Shown here: positions 46,436-55,279 of the stretch, piece by piece | How positions within the stretch are numbered: the first letter of the stretch is position 1 | Layout: every line of letters starts with the position of its first letter | NCBI RefSeq assembly: GCF_037083825.1 | Contig: NZ_JBAPLU010000003.1 | Coordinates: forward strand, 62,001-126,000 | Reading direction: 5' to 3' | From: Klenkia sesuvii | GTDB taxonomy: Bacteria > Actinomycetota > Actinomycetes > Mycobacteriales > Geodermatophilaceae | DNA: 64,000 bases | The notes under the pieces: model-generated | What the model was told of the DNA's origin: nothing | The model's database searches: none | The model's input: the letters and a program-made list of their open reading frames with translations, nothing else | Position numbers and translations under genes: made by a program

Positions 46436-49095
46436 GCGGCGCCGACCGCCTGGGCGACGGCCTGCTCTACGGCGGCGAGCGCAGCCGGGACGCCGGCGGG
46501 GTCGGTGCCCCCGCCCTGGGCGACGTCGGCCTTGCCGCCGCCGCGCCCGCCGACCGGGCCGGCTGCGGCCCGCAGCAGGTCGTTCGCGCTGAGGCCCCGT
46601 TCCTGGGCAGCCGGGTTCACCGCGGCCACCAGGGCGACCTTGCCGTCGGCGGCCGAGGCCAGCACGACGGCCGCGGGCTGGTCGGCGCCCAGCCGGCCCC
46701 GGACGTCGAGGGCCAGTGTGCGCAGGTCGCCCCCGGACAGCCCGCCCGGCGAGCCGGTGACCAGCTGGACGTCGCCCACCGGCCGGGCGGACCCCGCGAG
46801 GTCCCCGGCCGCGGCGAGGGTCTGCGCACCGCGCAGCTCGGCCAGCTCACGCTCGGCGTCGCGCTGACGGGACAGCATGCCGCTGACCCGCTCGACGAGG
46901 CCGTCCTGCGGGGTCTTGAGCAGGTCGGAGAGCTGGCGGACGAGGTCGCGCTCGCGGGCCAGGTAGCGGAAGCCCTCGAGCCCGACGACGGCCTCCACGC
47001 GCCGGGAGCCCGAACCGACCGAGCTCTCGCCCGTGAGCGCCAGCGGTCCGATCTGGGCGCTGCCGCGCACGTGGGTGCCACCGCAGAGCTCGCGGGACCA
47101 CTCGCCGCCGATCTCCACGACGCGCACCTGCTCGCCGTAGGTCTCGCCGAACAGCGCCAGCGCACCGAACTCCCGGGCCTCGGGGAGGCTCATCCAGAGC
47201 GCCCGCACGGCCTGGTCCTCGCGGACGGCGGCGTTGGCGACGTCCTCGATGTCGGCGCGCTGCTGGGTGGTGAGCGCACCCTGCCAGGCGAAGTCCAGCC
47301 GCAGGTAGCCCGGCCGGTTGTAGGAGCCGGCCTGCAGCGCCTGCGGGCCCAGGACCCGGCGCAGCGCGGCGTGCACGACGTGGGTGCCCGAGTGCGCCTG
47401 GCACGCCGAGCGGCGCCACTCGAGGTCGACCTCGGCGGCGAGCTCGGCGCCCTCGCGCAGCTCGCCCTCCAGGACGCGCACCTGGTGGGCGACCAGACCC
47501 TTGACCGGCCGCTGCACGTCGACGACCTCGGCGCGGCCGCCGTCCCACACCAGGTGGCCGGCGTCGGCGACCTGGCCGCCGGACTCGGCGTAGAAGGGTG
47601 TCGCGTCGAGCACGACGCGGACGAGCTGGCCGGGGGCGGCCACCTCGGCGTCGCCCACGACGCCGAGCACCCGGGACTCGGTGCGCAGCGTCTCGTAGGC
47701 CCGCCAGTCGGTGGGGCCGTGCTGGGCCAGCAGCTCGGAGAACCGGCTGACGTCGACGCCGCCGCTGCGCTTGGCGCGGGCGTCGGCCCGGGCGCGGTCG
47801 CGCTGCTCGGCCATGAGGGCCCGGAAGCCCGCCTCGTCGACGGTGACGCCCTGCTCGGCGGCCATCTCCAGCGTGAGGTCGATGGGGAAGCCGTAGGTGT
47901 CGTGCAGCTGGAAGGCCTGCGCCCCGGGCAGCTGCGACGTGCCGGCCTGCTTCAGCTGGCCCACGGCGGTGTCCAGCAGGACGGTGCCGGCGACCAGGGT
48001 GCGCCGGAAGGCGTCCTCCTCGGCGTAGGCGACCGAGGCGATGCGGTCGAAGTCGGTGGCCAGCTCGGGGTAGCTGGGGCTCATCGCGTCGCGGCTGACC
48101 GGCAGCAGCTCCGGGAGCGCGGGGGTGTCCACGCCCAGCAGGCGCATCGCGCGCACGGCCCGGCGCAGCAGCCGGCGGAGGATGTAGCCGCGCCCCTCGT
48201 TGCCCGGGGTGACGCCGTCGCCCATGAGCATCAGGCCCGAGCGCACGTGGTCGGCCACCACGCGCAGCCGCACGTCGGCGTCGTGGTCGGCGCCGTAGCT
48301 GACCCCGGCGAGCTCGGCCGCGCGGCGCAGCACGGGCGCGACCTCGTCGATCTCGTACATGTTGTCGACGCCCTGGAGCAGGAACGCCACCCGCTCCAGG
48401 CCCATGCCGGTGTCGATGTTCTTCTTCGGCAGCTCGCCGAGGATGGGGAACTCCTTGCCCTCCCCGTCGCCCCGCTCGTACTGCATGAAGACCAGGTTCC
48501 AGATCTCGAGGAACCGGTCCCCGGTGGGGTCGTTCTCCGGGCCGCCGTCCGGGCCGTACTCGGGGCCGCGGTCGTAGTGGATCTCCGAGCAGGGGCCGGC
48601 CGGGCCCGCCGCGCCGGTGGACCAGTAGTTGTCGTCCTTGCCGCGGCGCTGGATCCGCTCGGCGGGGACGTAGGCCTGCCAGGCCTCGAACGCCTCGTCG
48701 TCGTCGAGGTAGACCGTCGGCCAGATGCGGTCGGCCGCCAGGCCGAGCCCGCCGTCCTCGACCGCCCCGGTGACCAGCTCCCAGGCGAAGCCGATGGCCT
48801 CGGCCTTGAAGTAGTCGCCGAAGGAGAAGTTGCCGTTCATCTGGAAGAACGTGCCGTGCCGGGTGGTCTTGCCGACCTCCTCGATGTCGAGGGTGCGCAC
48901 GCACTTCTGCACGCTGGTGGCCCGCGGGTAGGGCGCGGGCTCGCGGCCGGTCAGGTAGGGGATGAACGGCACCATGCCGGCGACGGTGAACAGCAGCGAC
49001 GGGTCGGGCGAGACCAGCGAGGCGCTGGGCACGACGGTGTGCCCGCGCTTCTCGAAGTGCTCGAGGAAACGGCGGCGGATCTCGGCGGTCTGCAT
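46432..49095 (-). CDS. alaS: Alanyl-tRNA synthetase
   Basis: An 887-residue class II synthetase. EIRRRFLEHFEKRGHTVVPS starts the catalytic domain. The editing domain has HSGTHVVHAAL and RELCGGTHV, giving the zinc-binding His and Cys residues that remove mischarged Ser and Gly. A C-terminal DHHA1 domain (GPVGGRGGGKADVAQGGG) follows. ATG 49095 lies 63 bases after the DUF6167-type gene. It is the largest gene of its transcription unit. Confidence 0.98.
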   Translation of the reverse strand: MQTAEIRRRFLEHFEKRGHTVVPSASLVSPDPSLLFTVAGMVPFIPYLTGREPAPYPRATSVQKCVRTLDIEEVGKTTRHGTFFQMNGNFSFGDYFKAEAIGFAWELVTGAVEDGGLGLAADRIWPTVYLDDDEAFEAWQAYVPAERIQRRGKDDNYWSTGAAGPAGPCSEIHYDRGPEYGPDGGPENDPTGDRFLEIWNLVFMQYERGDGEGKEFPILGELPKKNIDTGMGLERVAFLLQGVDNMYEIDEVAPVLRRAAELAGVSYGADHDADVRLRVVADHVRSGLMLMGDGVTPGNEGRGYILRRLLRRAVRAMRLLGVDTPALPELLPVSRDAMSPSYPELATDFDRIASVAYAEEDAFRRTLVAGTVLLDTAVGQLKQAGTSQLPGAQAFQLHDTYGFPIDLTLEMAAEQGVTVDEAGFRALMAEQRDRARADARAKRSGGVDVSRFSELLAQHGPTDWRAYETLRTESRVLGVVGDAEVAAPGQLVRVVLDATPFYAESGGQVADAGHLVWDGGRAEVVDVQRPVKGLVAHQVRVLEGELREGAELAAEVDLEWRRSACQAHSGTHVVHAALRRVLGPQALQAGSYNRPGYLRLDFAWQGALTTQQRADIEDVANAAVREDQAVRALWMSLPEAREFGALALFGETYGEQVRVVEIGGEWSRELCGGTHVRGSAQIGPLALTGESSVGSGSRRVEAVVGLEGFRYLARERDLVRQLSDLLKTPQDGLVERVSGMLSRQRDAERELAELRGAQTLAAAGDLAGSARPVGDVQLVTGSPGGLSGGDLRTLALDVRGRLGADQPAAVVLASAADGKVALVAAVNPAAQERGLSANDLLRAAAGPVGGRGGGKADVAQGGGTDPAGVPAALAAVEQAVAQAVGAA

Positions 49096-49158
49096 CTCAG
49101 CTCGTTCTCGGTCGGGCCCGGTGGGGCGCCCGGGGTCGTTGCTCGGTGGTGGGGAGGA

Positions 49159-49464
49159 TCAGGAGTCGGCGGCGTGGGCGCCGCGACGGGACTGCAGCGC
49201 GGCCTGGCCGCCGGCGGCGGCCTCCTCGCGGGTGGGCAGCGGGGCGTCGAGCCCGGTGCCCTCGCGCAGCTCCTCCTCGCGCGAGGCCGCGGCGGCCCGC
49301 ACGTCGGCACCGAAGTCGGCGATCGCGTCGCCCAGGTCGCGCAGCCCCTCGGCCAGCTGGCCGGCCACCGACTGCGGGGTCAGGCGCTCGGCGGCGGCGG
49401 ACATCTTGCGGACGACGAGCACCCCGATGGTCACGCCCATCGCCAGCCAGAACACGCGCCGCAT
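49159..49464 (-). CDS. DUF6167-type small membrane-anchored protein
   Basis: A 101-residue protein with one N-terminal membrane helix (about 4-19, FWLAMGVTIGVLVVRK), then a helical region (VAGQLAEGLRDLGDAIADFG) and an acidic, Ala-rich tail. Small proteins of this kind sit between DUF948 and alaS throughout actinobacteria. Their role is unknown. ATG 49464 shares one base with the DUF948 stop (TGATG). Confidence 0.75.
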   Translation of the reverse strand: MRRVFWLAMGVTIGVLVVRKMSAAAERLTPQSVAGQLAEGLRDLGDAIADFGADVRAAAASREEELREGTGLDAPLPTREEAAAGGQAALQSRRGAHAADS

Positions 49465-49889
49465 CAGGCGGCCCGCCGCGCAGCCCGGCGCGCCCGGCGC
49501 TGGGCCTTCTGGTCGGCCTGGGCCGCAGCGAGCGCCTGGCCCTCGCGCTTCTTGCTGACCGCGCTGCGCACGCCGTAGCTGAACGCGGCGGCCTTGATGA
49601 GCGGGCTGCCCAGGGTGGCGGCGAAGACGCTGGTGAGCGCGGCGACGTTGCTGGAGACGTTGGCCGCGTTGCCGGTGATGTCGTCGACGCGCTCGAGGTT
49701 GGCGTTGACGTGGGTGACGGTGGCCGAGGCCTGGCTCAGGATCGGCTGGCTCTGCTCGCGGACCTGGCGGATGGTCAGCGTGGTCTCGTCGAGGGTGCGG
49801 CCGAGCTTGAGCAGCGGCACGGCGAGCAGCACCACCAACAGCACCAGCGCGCCGGCGGCGATGAGCCCGGCGATCTCTCCTGCGGACAC
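49464..49889 (-). CDS. DUF948 membrane protein
   Basis: A 141-residue protein with an N-terminal membrane helix (about 5-25), a coiled-coil-like stretch LDETTLTIRQVREQSQPILS and a second apolar segment near 83-105, then a basic tail (KAQRRARRAARRAA). DUF948 proteins are linked to general stress in Firmicutes, but no function is established here. GTG 49889 heads the DUF948-DUF6167-alaS-to-nusB run; the 110-base gap upstream should hold its promoter. Confidence 0.82.
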   Translation of the reverse strand: MSAGEIAGLIAAGALVLLVVLLAVPLLKLGRTLDETTLTIRQVREQSQPILSQASATVTHVNANLERVDDITGNAANVSSNVAALTSVFAATLGSPLIKAAAFSYGVRSAVSKKREGQALAAAQADQKAQRRARRAARRAA

Positions 49890-49999
49890 GTGGTGACTCC
49901 CCTTGCTCGTCGATCGGTACGTACGTGGATCCCTCGGGCCCGGCTGTCTCCAGGTCGGGGGTCACCCTATCCGCGGGGTGCGACGCTGCGTGCCCGCGT

Positions 50000-51334
50000 T
50001 CAGCGGCGACGCCGGACGATGGCGCGCAGCTTGGCCAGCCGCGCACCGATCGCGGCCTCGGCGCCGCGACCGGTGGGCCGGTAGTAGTCCCGGCCGACCA
50101 GCGCGTCCGGCGGGTACTGCTGGGCCAGGACGCCGTCGGGGTGGTCGTGCGGGTAGGCGTAGCTGGCGCCGTGGCCGAGCTTCTTCGCCCCGGCGTAGTG
50201 CGCGTCGCGCAGCCCGGGCGGCACCGGCCCGGCCAACCCGGCCCGGACGTCGGCCACGGACTCGGAGATGGCCACGGTGAGCGCGTTGGACTTGGGCGCG
50301 GTGGCCAGGTGCGCGGTGGCCTGGGCGAGGGCGAAGTGGCCCTCGGGCATGCCGATGAAGGCCACCGCGTCGGCCGCGGCCACGGCCACCTGCAGCGCGG
50401 TGGGGTCGGCGAGGCCGACGTCCTCGCTGGCGCTGATCACCAGTCGCCGCGCGATGAACCGGGGGTCCTCGCCGGCCTCGACCATGCGGGCCAGGTAGTG
50501 CATGGCGGCGTCGACGTCGGATCCCCGGATGGACTTGATGAGGGCGCTCGCGACGTCGTAGTGCTGGTCGCCGGCCCGGTCGTACCGGACGGCGGCCTGC
50601 GCCACCGCGGTCTCCAGCGTGGCGAGGTCGAGGGTGTCGGTACCGGCGGCCGCGGCGGCCCCGGCGCCGGACTCCAGCGCCGTCAACGCCTTGCGGGCGT
50701 CGCCGCCGGCGACCCGCAGCAGGTGCGCCTCGGCCTCGTCGGTCAGGGTGACCGCGCCGGCCAGGCCGCGGTCGGAGGCGATGGCCCGGTGCAGCACCTC
50801 CCGGACGTCGTCGTCGGACAGCGACTGCAGGGCCAGCACCAGGGAGCGCGACAGCAGCGGGCTGACCACGGAGAAGAAGGGGTTCTCGGTGGTCGCCGCG
50901 ACCAGGCTGACGATGCGGTCCTCCACGGCCGACAGCAGGGAGTCCTGCTGGGTCTTGGAGAAGCGGTGGACCTCGTCGATGAACAGCACGGTGCGCCGGT
51001 TGCCGTGCACCAGCTCGCCCCTGGCCGCAGCGATCACGGCGCGCACCTCCTTGACCCCCGCGTCGAGGGCGGAGAGCTGCACGAACCTCCGCTTGGTGGC
51101 CAGCGAGATGACGTGCGCCAACGTGGTCTTGCCGGTCCCGGGTGGGCCGTAGAGCACCAGCGACATGGGCTCGTCGGCCTCGACCAGCCGGCGCAGCGGC
51201 GCGCGCGGGCCGAGCAGGTGCTTCTGGCCCACCACCTCGTCGAGCCCCCGCGGCCGCATGCGCACGGCCAGCGGCGCGCCCGGGTCCACCGCGGTGCCCC
51301 GCTCGTCGGGCTCGGGGTCGAACAGGGTGCTCAC
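50000..51334 (-). CDS. rarA: Replication-associated recombination protein A (RarA/MgsA)
   Basis: A 444-residue AAA+ ATPase that acts at stalled forks and on single-stranded DNA ends. Walker A GPPGTGKT lies at 63-70, Walker B reads LFIDEVHRF, sensor 1 AATTENP, and the C-terminal tetramerisation domain (AMHYLARMVEAGEDPRFIAR) is complete. GTG 51334 diverges from the aldo/keto reductase gene across 65 bases. Confidence 0.95.
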   Translation of the reverse strand: MSTLFDPEPDERGTAVDPGAPLAVRMRPRGLDEVVGQKHLLGPRAPLRRLVEADEPMSLVLYGPPGTGKTTLAHVISLATKRRFVQLSALDAGVKEVRAVIAAARGELVHGNRRTVLFIDEVHRFSKTQQDSLLSAVEDRIVSLVAATTENPFFSVVSPLLSRSLVLALQSLSDDDVREVLHRAIASDRGLAGAVTLTDEAEAHLLRVAGGDARKALTALESGAGAAAAAGTDTLDLATLETAVAQAAVRYDRAGDQHYDVASALIKSIRGSDVDAAMHYLARMVEAGEDPRFIARRLVISASEDVGLADPTALQVAVAAADAVAFIGMPEGHFALAQATAHLATAPKSNALTVAISESVADVRAGLAGPVPPGLRDAHYAGAKKLGHGASYAYPHDHPDGVLAQQYPPDALVGRDYYRPTGRGAEAAIGARLAKLRAIVRRRR

Positions 51335-51399
51335 GCTTGCGACGCTACCGCCGCGGGCAGACAGTCCCGGCAGCTCCGCCCCCGTCGAGAGGACCTCCC

Positions 51400-52275
51400 G
51401 TGCAGCACCGCACCATCGGCAACGACGTCGTCGGCCGCGTGACCACCTCCGCCATCGGCCTGGGCGCCATGCCCCTGTCGGTGACCCCGCAGCGGCCCTC
51501 CCCCGAGGCCGCCGAGGCGGTCGTGCACGCGGCGCTCGACGCCGGCGTGCGACTGATCGACACCGCGGACGCCTACTGCCTGGACGACACCGAGGTCGGC
51601 CACAACGAGCGCACCGTGGCCGCCGCGGTCCGGTCGTGGGGCGGGTCGGACGACGTGCTGATCGCCACGAAGGGCGGGCACACGCGGGAGGGGAAGGAGT
51701 GGGGCCTGGACGGCAGCCCGGAGCACCTGCGGCGGGCCTGCGACGCCTCCCTGCAGGCCCTCGGTGTCGACGCCATCGGCCTCTACCAGTTCCACCGGCC
51801 CGACCCGCACACGCCGTGGGCCGACTCGATGGGTGCGCTCAAGGACCTCGTCGACGCCGGCAAGGTACGCATGGTCGGGGTCTCCAACGCCGACGTCGCG
51901 CAGATCGACGAGGCGCGGGCGATCTGCGGCGATGCGTTCGTCAGCGTGCAGAACGAGTTCTCCCCCGGCTTCCGCTCCTCGGCCGACGAGCTCGCCCACT
52001 GCGCCGCGCACGGCATCACGTGGTTCCCCTGGAGCCCCTTCGGCGGCATGGGCGGCGCCGGCTCGCTGGCCGACACCGCAGCGGAGTTCGCCGCGGTGGC
52101 CGACGAGCTGGGCGTGTCGGTCTACCAGGTGACGCTGGCCTGGCACCTGGCCCAGGCCGACGTCGTCATCCCCATCCCCGGGGCCAGCAAGCCGCGCTCG
52201 ATCCAGGACAGCGCCGCCGCCACCCACGTGCAGCTGAGCCCCGAGCAGCTGGCCCGCCTGAACACGACCCCCTGA
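51400..52275 (+). CDS. Aldo/keto reductase
   Basis: A 291-residue NADPH-dependent oxidoreductase with the complete catalytic tetrad: D54 and Y59 in DTADAYC, K91 in ATKGG and H132 in QFHRPD. WFPWSPFGG and IPGASKPRSIQD fit the cofactor end. The substrate cannot be read. GTG 51400 follows GAGAGGA at a good distance. Its stop codon is the first three bases of a 17-base tandem repeat. Confidence 0.9.
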   Translation: MQHRTIGNDVVGRVTTSAIGLGAMPLSVTPQRPSPEAAEAVVHAALDAGVRLIDTADAYCLDDTEVGHNERTVAAAVRSWGGSDDVLIATKGGHTREGKEWGLDGSPEHLRRACDASLQALGVDAIGLYQFHRPDPHTPWADSMGALKDLVDAGKVRMVGVSNADVAQIDEARAICGDAFVSVQNEFSPGFRSSADELAHCAAHGITWFPWSPFGGMGGAGSLADTAAEFAAVADELGVSVYQVTLAWHLAQADVVIPIPGASKPRSIQDSAAATHVQLSPEQLARLNTTP

Positions 52276-52323
52276 GACCACCCGCCGCCTGAGACCACCC
52301 GCCGCCAGCGACCGCCCGCCGCC
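52273..52323. repeat. Three tandem 17-base units after the aldo/keto reductase
   Basis: TGAGACCACCCGCCGCC occurs twice in a row (52273-52289, 52290-52306) and a third, diverged copy AGCGACCGCCCGCCGCC follows to 52323. The first copy begins with the stop codon of the reductase gene. Function unknown. Confidence 0.7.
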
Positions 52324-52327
52324 TGCG

Positions 52328-52386
52328 GCATGGGAGCCCGTGCACCCGGTCCCGAGGCCCCTCCCCGGGTGCATGGGCTCCCATGC
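52328..52386. terminator. Long inverted repeat between convergent genes
   Basis: Two 22-base arms (52328-52349 and 52365-52386) are complementary except for one base, around a 15-base loop, forming a very stable stem starting GCATGGGAGCCC. The right arm ends 6 bases before the aminotransferase stop. It is probably a bidirectional terminator, though unusually long. Confidence 0.7.
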
Positions 52387-52392
52387 CTGGGC

Positions 52393-53478
52393 TCAGGCGA
52401 GGACGGCGTCCAGGGCGGCGAGCACCGTGGCCACGGTGTCGGGGCGGGCGTTGTGGCCCATCATCCCGATGCGCCACACGGTCGAGGCGTACTGACCGAC
52501 CCCGCCGCCGATCTCGATCGAGTACTCCTCGAGCAGGCGCGTGCGCACGGCTGCGGAGTCGACCCCCTCGGGGACCCACACAGTGGTGAGCTCGGGCAGC
52601 CGGTGGCCCTCGGCCGCGAACAGCCGCATGCCGCGCTCGACCAGACCCGCCTGCAGCGCCCCGCCGGCGGCGGCGTGCCGAACGTGGACGGCGGGCAGGC
52701 CCTCCTCGAGCACGCGCCCCAGGCCGGCGTGCAGCGAGACGACCATCCCGGTCGGCGCGGTGTGGTGGTAGGTGCGGCCGCCGGAGCCCGCGGCCTCGCC
52801 CGCGTAGCCGCCGAGCATGCCGAGGTCGAGGTACCAGGACTGCGGCTTCTCGATGCGCCGCTCCCACGCGCGGTCGGAGATGGTGAACGGGGCCAGGCCG
52901 GGGGCCACGCCCAGGCACTTCTGCGAGCCGGAGTAGGCGATGTCCACGCCCCACTCGTCCAGGGCCACGGGGATGCCGCCCAGCGAGGTCACGCAGTCGG
53001 CCACCAGCAGGGCATCGCCCTTGCCCGCGCCGAGGGTGGCCATGTCGGACTCCACACCGGTGGAGGTCTCGGCGTGCACCGCGGCGATGACCTTGGGCGA
53101 GGGGTGCGCCGACAGCACCCGGTCGGCGTCGACGGGCTGGCCCCACTCGTGCTCGACGGCGACGACGTCGGCCCCGGTGCGCGAGGCGACGTCGACCATG
53201 CGCTGGCCGAACAGGCCGTTCACCGCGACGACGGCGACGTCGCCGGGGCCGAGGGTGTTGACGAAGGCGGCCTCCATGCCGGCCGACCCGGTGGCCGACA
53301 GCGGCAGCGTGCGCCGGTTGGCCGTGCCGAAGACGGTGCGCAGCCGCTCCGAGGTCTCGTCGAGCACCTGGAGGAACAGCGGGTCGAGGTGCCCGAGCAG
53401 CGGCTGCCCGAGGGCCGCGGTGGCCTCCGGGTAGGGGTTGCAGGGGCCGGGTCCGAGCAGGGTGCGGGCGCGCAGCAT
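52393..53478 (-). CDS. Alanine-glyoxylate/serine-pyruvate-type PLP aminotransferase
   Basis: A 361-residue class V aminotransferase. LLGPGPCNPYPEAT at the start, SATGSAGMEAAF at the PLP phosphate, D161 in ADCVTSLGG and the Schiff-base lysine K187 in YSGSQKCLG are all present. The family transfers amino groups between alanine or serine and glyoxylate or pyruvate; the exact pair is inferred. ATG 53478 begins 41 bases after the aspS stop. It converges with the reductase gene across the long inverted repeat. Confidence 0.88.
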   Translation of the reverse strand: MLRARTLLGPGPCNPYPEATAALGQPLLGHLDPLFLQVLDETSERLRTVFGTANRRTLPLSATGSAGMEAAFVNTLGPGDVAVVAVNGLFGQRMVDVASRTGADVVAVEHEWGQPVDADRVLSAHPSPKVIAAVHAETSTGVESDMATLGAGKGDALLVADCVTSLGGIPVALDEWGVDIAYSGSQKCLGVAPGLAPFTISDRAWERRIEKPQSWYLDLGMLGGYAGEAAGSGGRTYHHTAPTGMVVSLHAGLGRVLEEGLPAVHVRHAAAGGALQAGLVERGMRLFAAEGHRLPELTTVWVPEGVDSAAVRTRLLEEYSIEIGGGVGQYASTVWRIGMMGHNARPDTVATVLAALDAVLA

Positions 53479-53519
53479 GTGCCGCAGATTACCCACGGCG
53501 GCTGCGCGCCCCTCCCCCG

Positions 53520-55253
53520 TCAGGAGGCCGGCGCCTCGGGCTGCGCGTCGATGCCGGCTTCCTTGCGCTGCGCGGTGCTGATCGGCGTCGGTGCACCGGT
53601 CAGCGGGTCGTAGCCGGCACCGGTCTTCGGGAAGGCGATGACCTCGCGGATGGACTCGACCCCGGCCAGCAGCGCGGTGAGCCGGTCCCAGCCCAGCGCA
53701 GCACCGGCGTGCGGCGGCGGGCCGTAGGCGAAGGCCTCGAGGAAGAAGCCGAACCGCTCGCGGGCCTCCTCGCGGGACATGCCGAGGGTCTCGAACACCC
53801 GCTCCTGCAGACCCGCGTCGTGGATGCGGACCGAGCCGGACATGCACTCGTTGCCGTTGATCACCAGGTCGTAGGCGTCGGACAGCGCCGCGCCCTTGTC
53901 CTCGGCGAACCGCTCGCGCCACTCGGGGGTGGGCGAGGTGAAGGGGTGGTGCATGAAGGTCCAGCCGCCGTCCTCGGTCTCCTCGAACATCGGGAAGTCG
54001 ACGACGAACAGGAAGGCCCACGAGCCCTCGGGCACGAGCTCGAGGCGCTTGGCGATCTCGTTGCGGGCCGCGCCCAGCAGCTCCTGCGCCGGACGGCGGG
54101 GGCCGGCGGCGAAGAAGATGCAGTCGCCCGGCTGGGCGCCCACCGCGGCGACCAGGCCCTCGCGCTCTGCGTCGGAGATGTTCTTGGTGACCGGGCCGCC
54201 GAGCGTGCCGTCCTCGGCGACGGTGACGTAGGCCAGGCCCTTGGCGCCGCGGGAGCGGGCCCAGTCCTGCCAGGCGTCGAAGGTGCGCCGGGGCTGCGAG
54301 CCGCCGCCGGGCATGACCACGGCGCCGACGTAGGGCGCCTGGAACACCCGGAACGGGGTGTCGGCGAAGTAGGAGGTCAGCTCGGTCAGCTCGACGCCGA
54401 AGCGGGTGTCGGGCTTGTCGGAGCCGAGGCGGTCCATGGCCTCGCGGTAGGTCATCCGCGGGATCTCGCCGACCTCGTGGTCGGCCAGCTCGCGCCACAG
54501 CGCGGTGACGACGGCCGAGGCGACGTCGAGCACGTCGTCGCGGTCGACGAAGCTCATCTCGAAGTCGAGCTGGGTGAACTCGGGCTGCCGGTCGGCGCGG
54601 AAGTCCTCGTCGCGGAAGCAACGCGCGATCTGGTAGTACCGCTCGAGCCCGCCGATCATGAGCAGCTGCTTGAACAGCTGCGGCGACTGCGGCAGGGCGT
54701 ACCAGGAGCCCGGCTGCAGCCGGACCGGGACGACGAAGTCGCGCGCGCCCTCGGGGGTGGAGCGGGTCAGCGACGGCGTCTCGACCTCGGTGAAGCCCAG
54801 GTCGGCCATGACGCCGCGGGCCACGCGGTTGACCTCGCTGCGCAGCTTCATGACCTTCGCGGGCCCCTGGCGGCGCAGGTCGAGGTAGCGGTGGGCGTAG
54901 CGGACGTCGTCCCCGGCGGGCTGCGCGGTCTCGATCGGGAAGGGCAGCGGCGCCGACGCAGACAGCACCTCGAGCGTGGCGGCGACGACCTCGATCTCAC
55001 CGGAGGGCAGCTCGGGGTTCTCGTTGCCCTCGGGGCGCCGCTGCACCTCACCGGTGACCAGCACGCAGAACTCGTTGCGCAGCGCGTGCGCCTCCTCCTC
55101 GCGGACGACGACCTGGGCGTAGCCCGAGCCGTCGCGCAGGTCGAGGAAGACGACCCCGCCGTGGTCGCGGCGGCGGGCGATCCAGCCGGCGAGGGTGACG
55201 GTGGTGCCGGCGTCGGCGGCCCGGAGGGTGCCGGCGTCGTGGGTGCGCAACAA
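53520..55253 (-). CDS. aspS: Aspartyl-tRNA synthetase, TTG start
   Basis: A 577-residue bacterial-type class II synthetase: N-terminal OB anticodon-binding domain (TVTLAGWIARRRDHGGVVFLDLRD), catalytic motifs QSPQLFKQLLM and FRDEDFRADRQPEFTQLD, a GAD insertion domain and motif 3 GAALGWDRL. The family start MLRTH corresponds to TTG-TTG; the first TTG (55253) follows GAGAGG at 7 bases. No ATG or GTG fits the family start. Whether it also charges tRNA-Asn is not decided by this sequence reading. Confidence 0.95.
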   Translation of the reverse strand: MLRTHDAGTLRAADAGTTVTLAGWIARRRDHGGVVFLDLRDGSGYAQVVVREEEAHALRNEFCVLVTGEVQRRPEGNENPELPSGEIEVVAATLEVLSASAPLPFPIETAQPAGDDVRYAHRYLDLRRQGPAKVMKLRSEVNRVARGVMADLGFTEVETPSLTRSTPEGARDFVVPVRLQPGSWYALPQSPQLFKQLLMIGGLERYYQIARCFRDEDFRADRQPEFTQLDFEMSFVDRDDVLDVASAVVTALWRELADHEVGEIPRMTYREAMDRLGSDKPDTRFGVELTELTSYFADTPFRVFQAPYVGAVVMPGGGSQPRRTFDAWQDWARSRGAKGLAYVTVAEDGTLGGPVTKNISDAEREGLVAAVGAQPGDCIFFAAGPRRPAQELLGAARNEIAKRLELVPEGSWAFLFVVDFPMFEETEDGGWTFMHHPFTSPTPEWRERFAEDKGAALSDAYDLVINGNECMSGSVRIHDAGLQERVFETLGMSREEARERFGFFLEAFAYGPPPHAGAALGWDRLTALLAGVESIREVIAFPKTGAGYDPLTGAPTPISTAQRKEAGIDAQPEAPAS

Positions 55254-55279
55254 GGAGGTGCCTCTCAGAAGGGTGCGGG

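Noticed and set aside
46162..49578. An 1138-codon plus-strand open frame
   Set aside because: It is the shadow of alaS and its neighbours; composition is that of reverse-complemented coding sequence.
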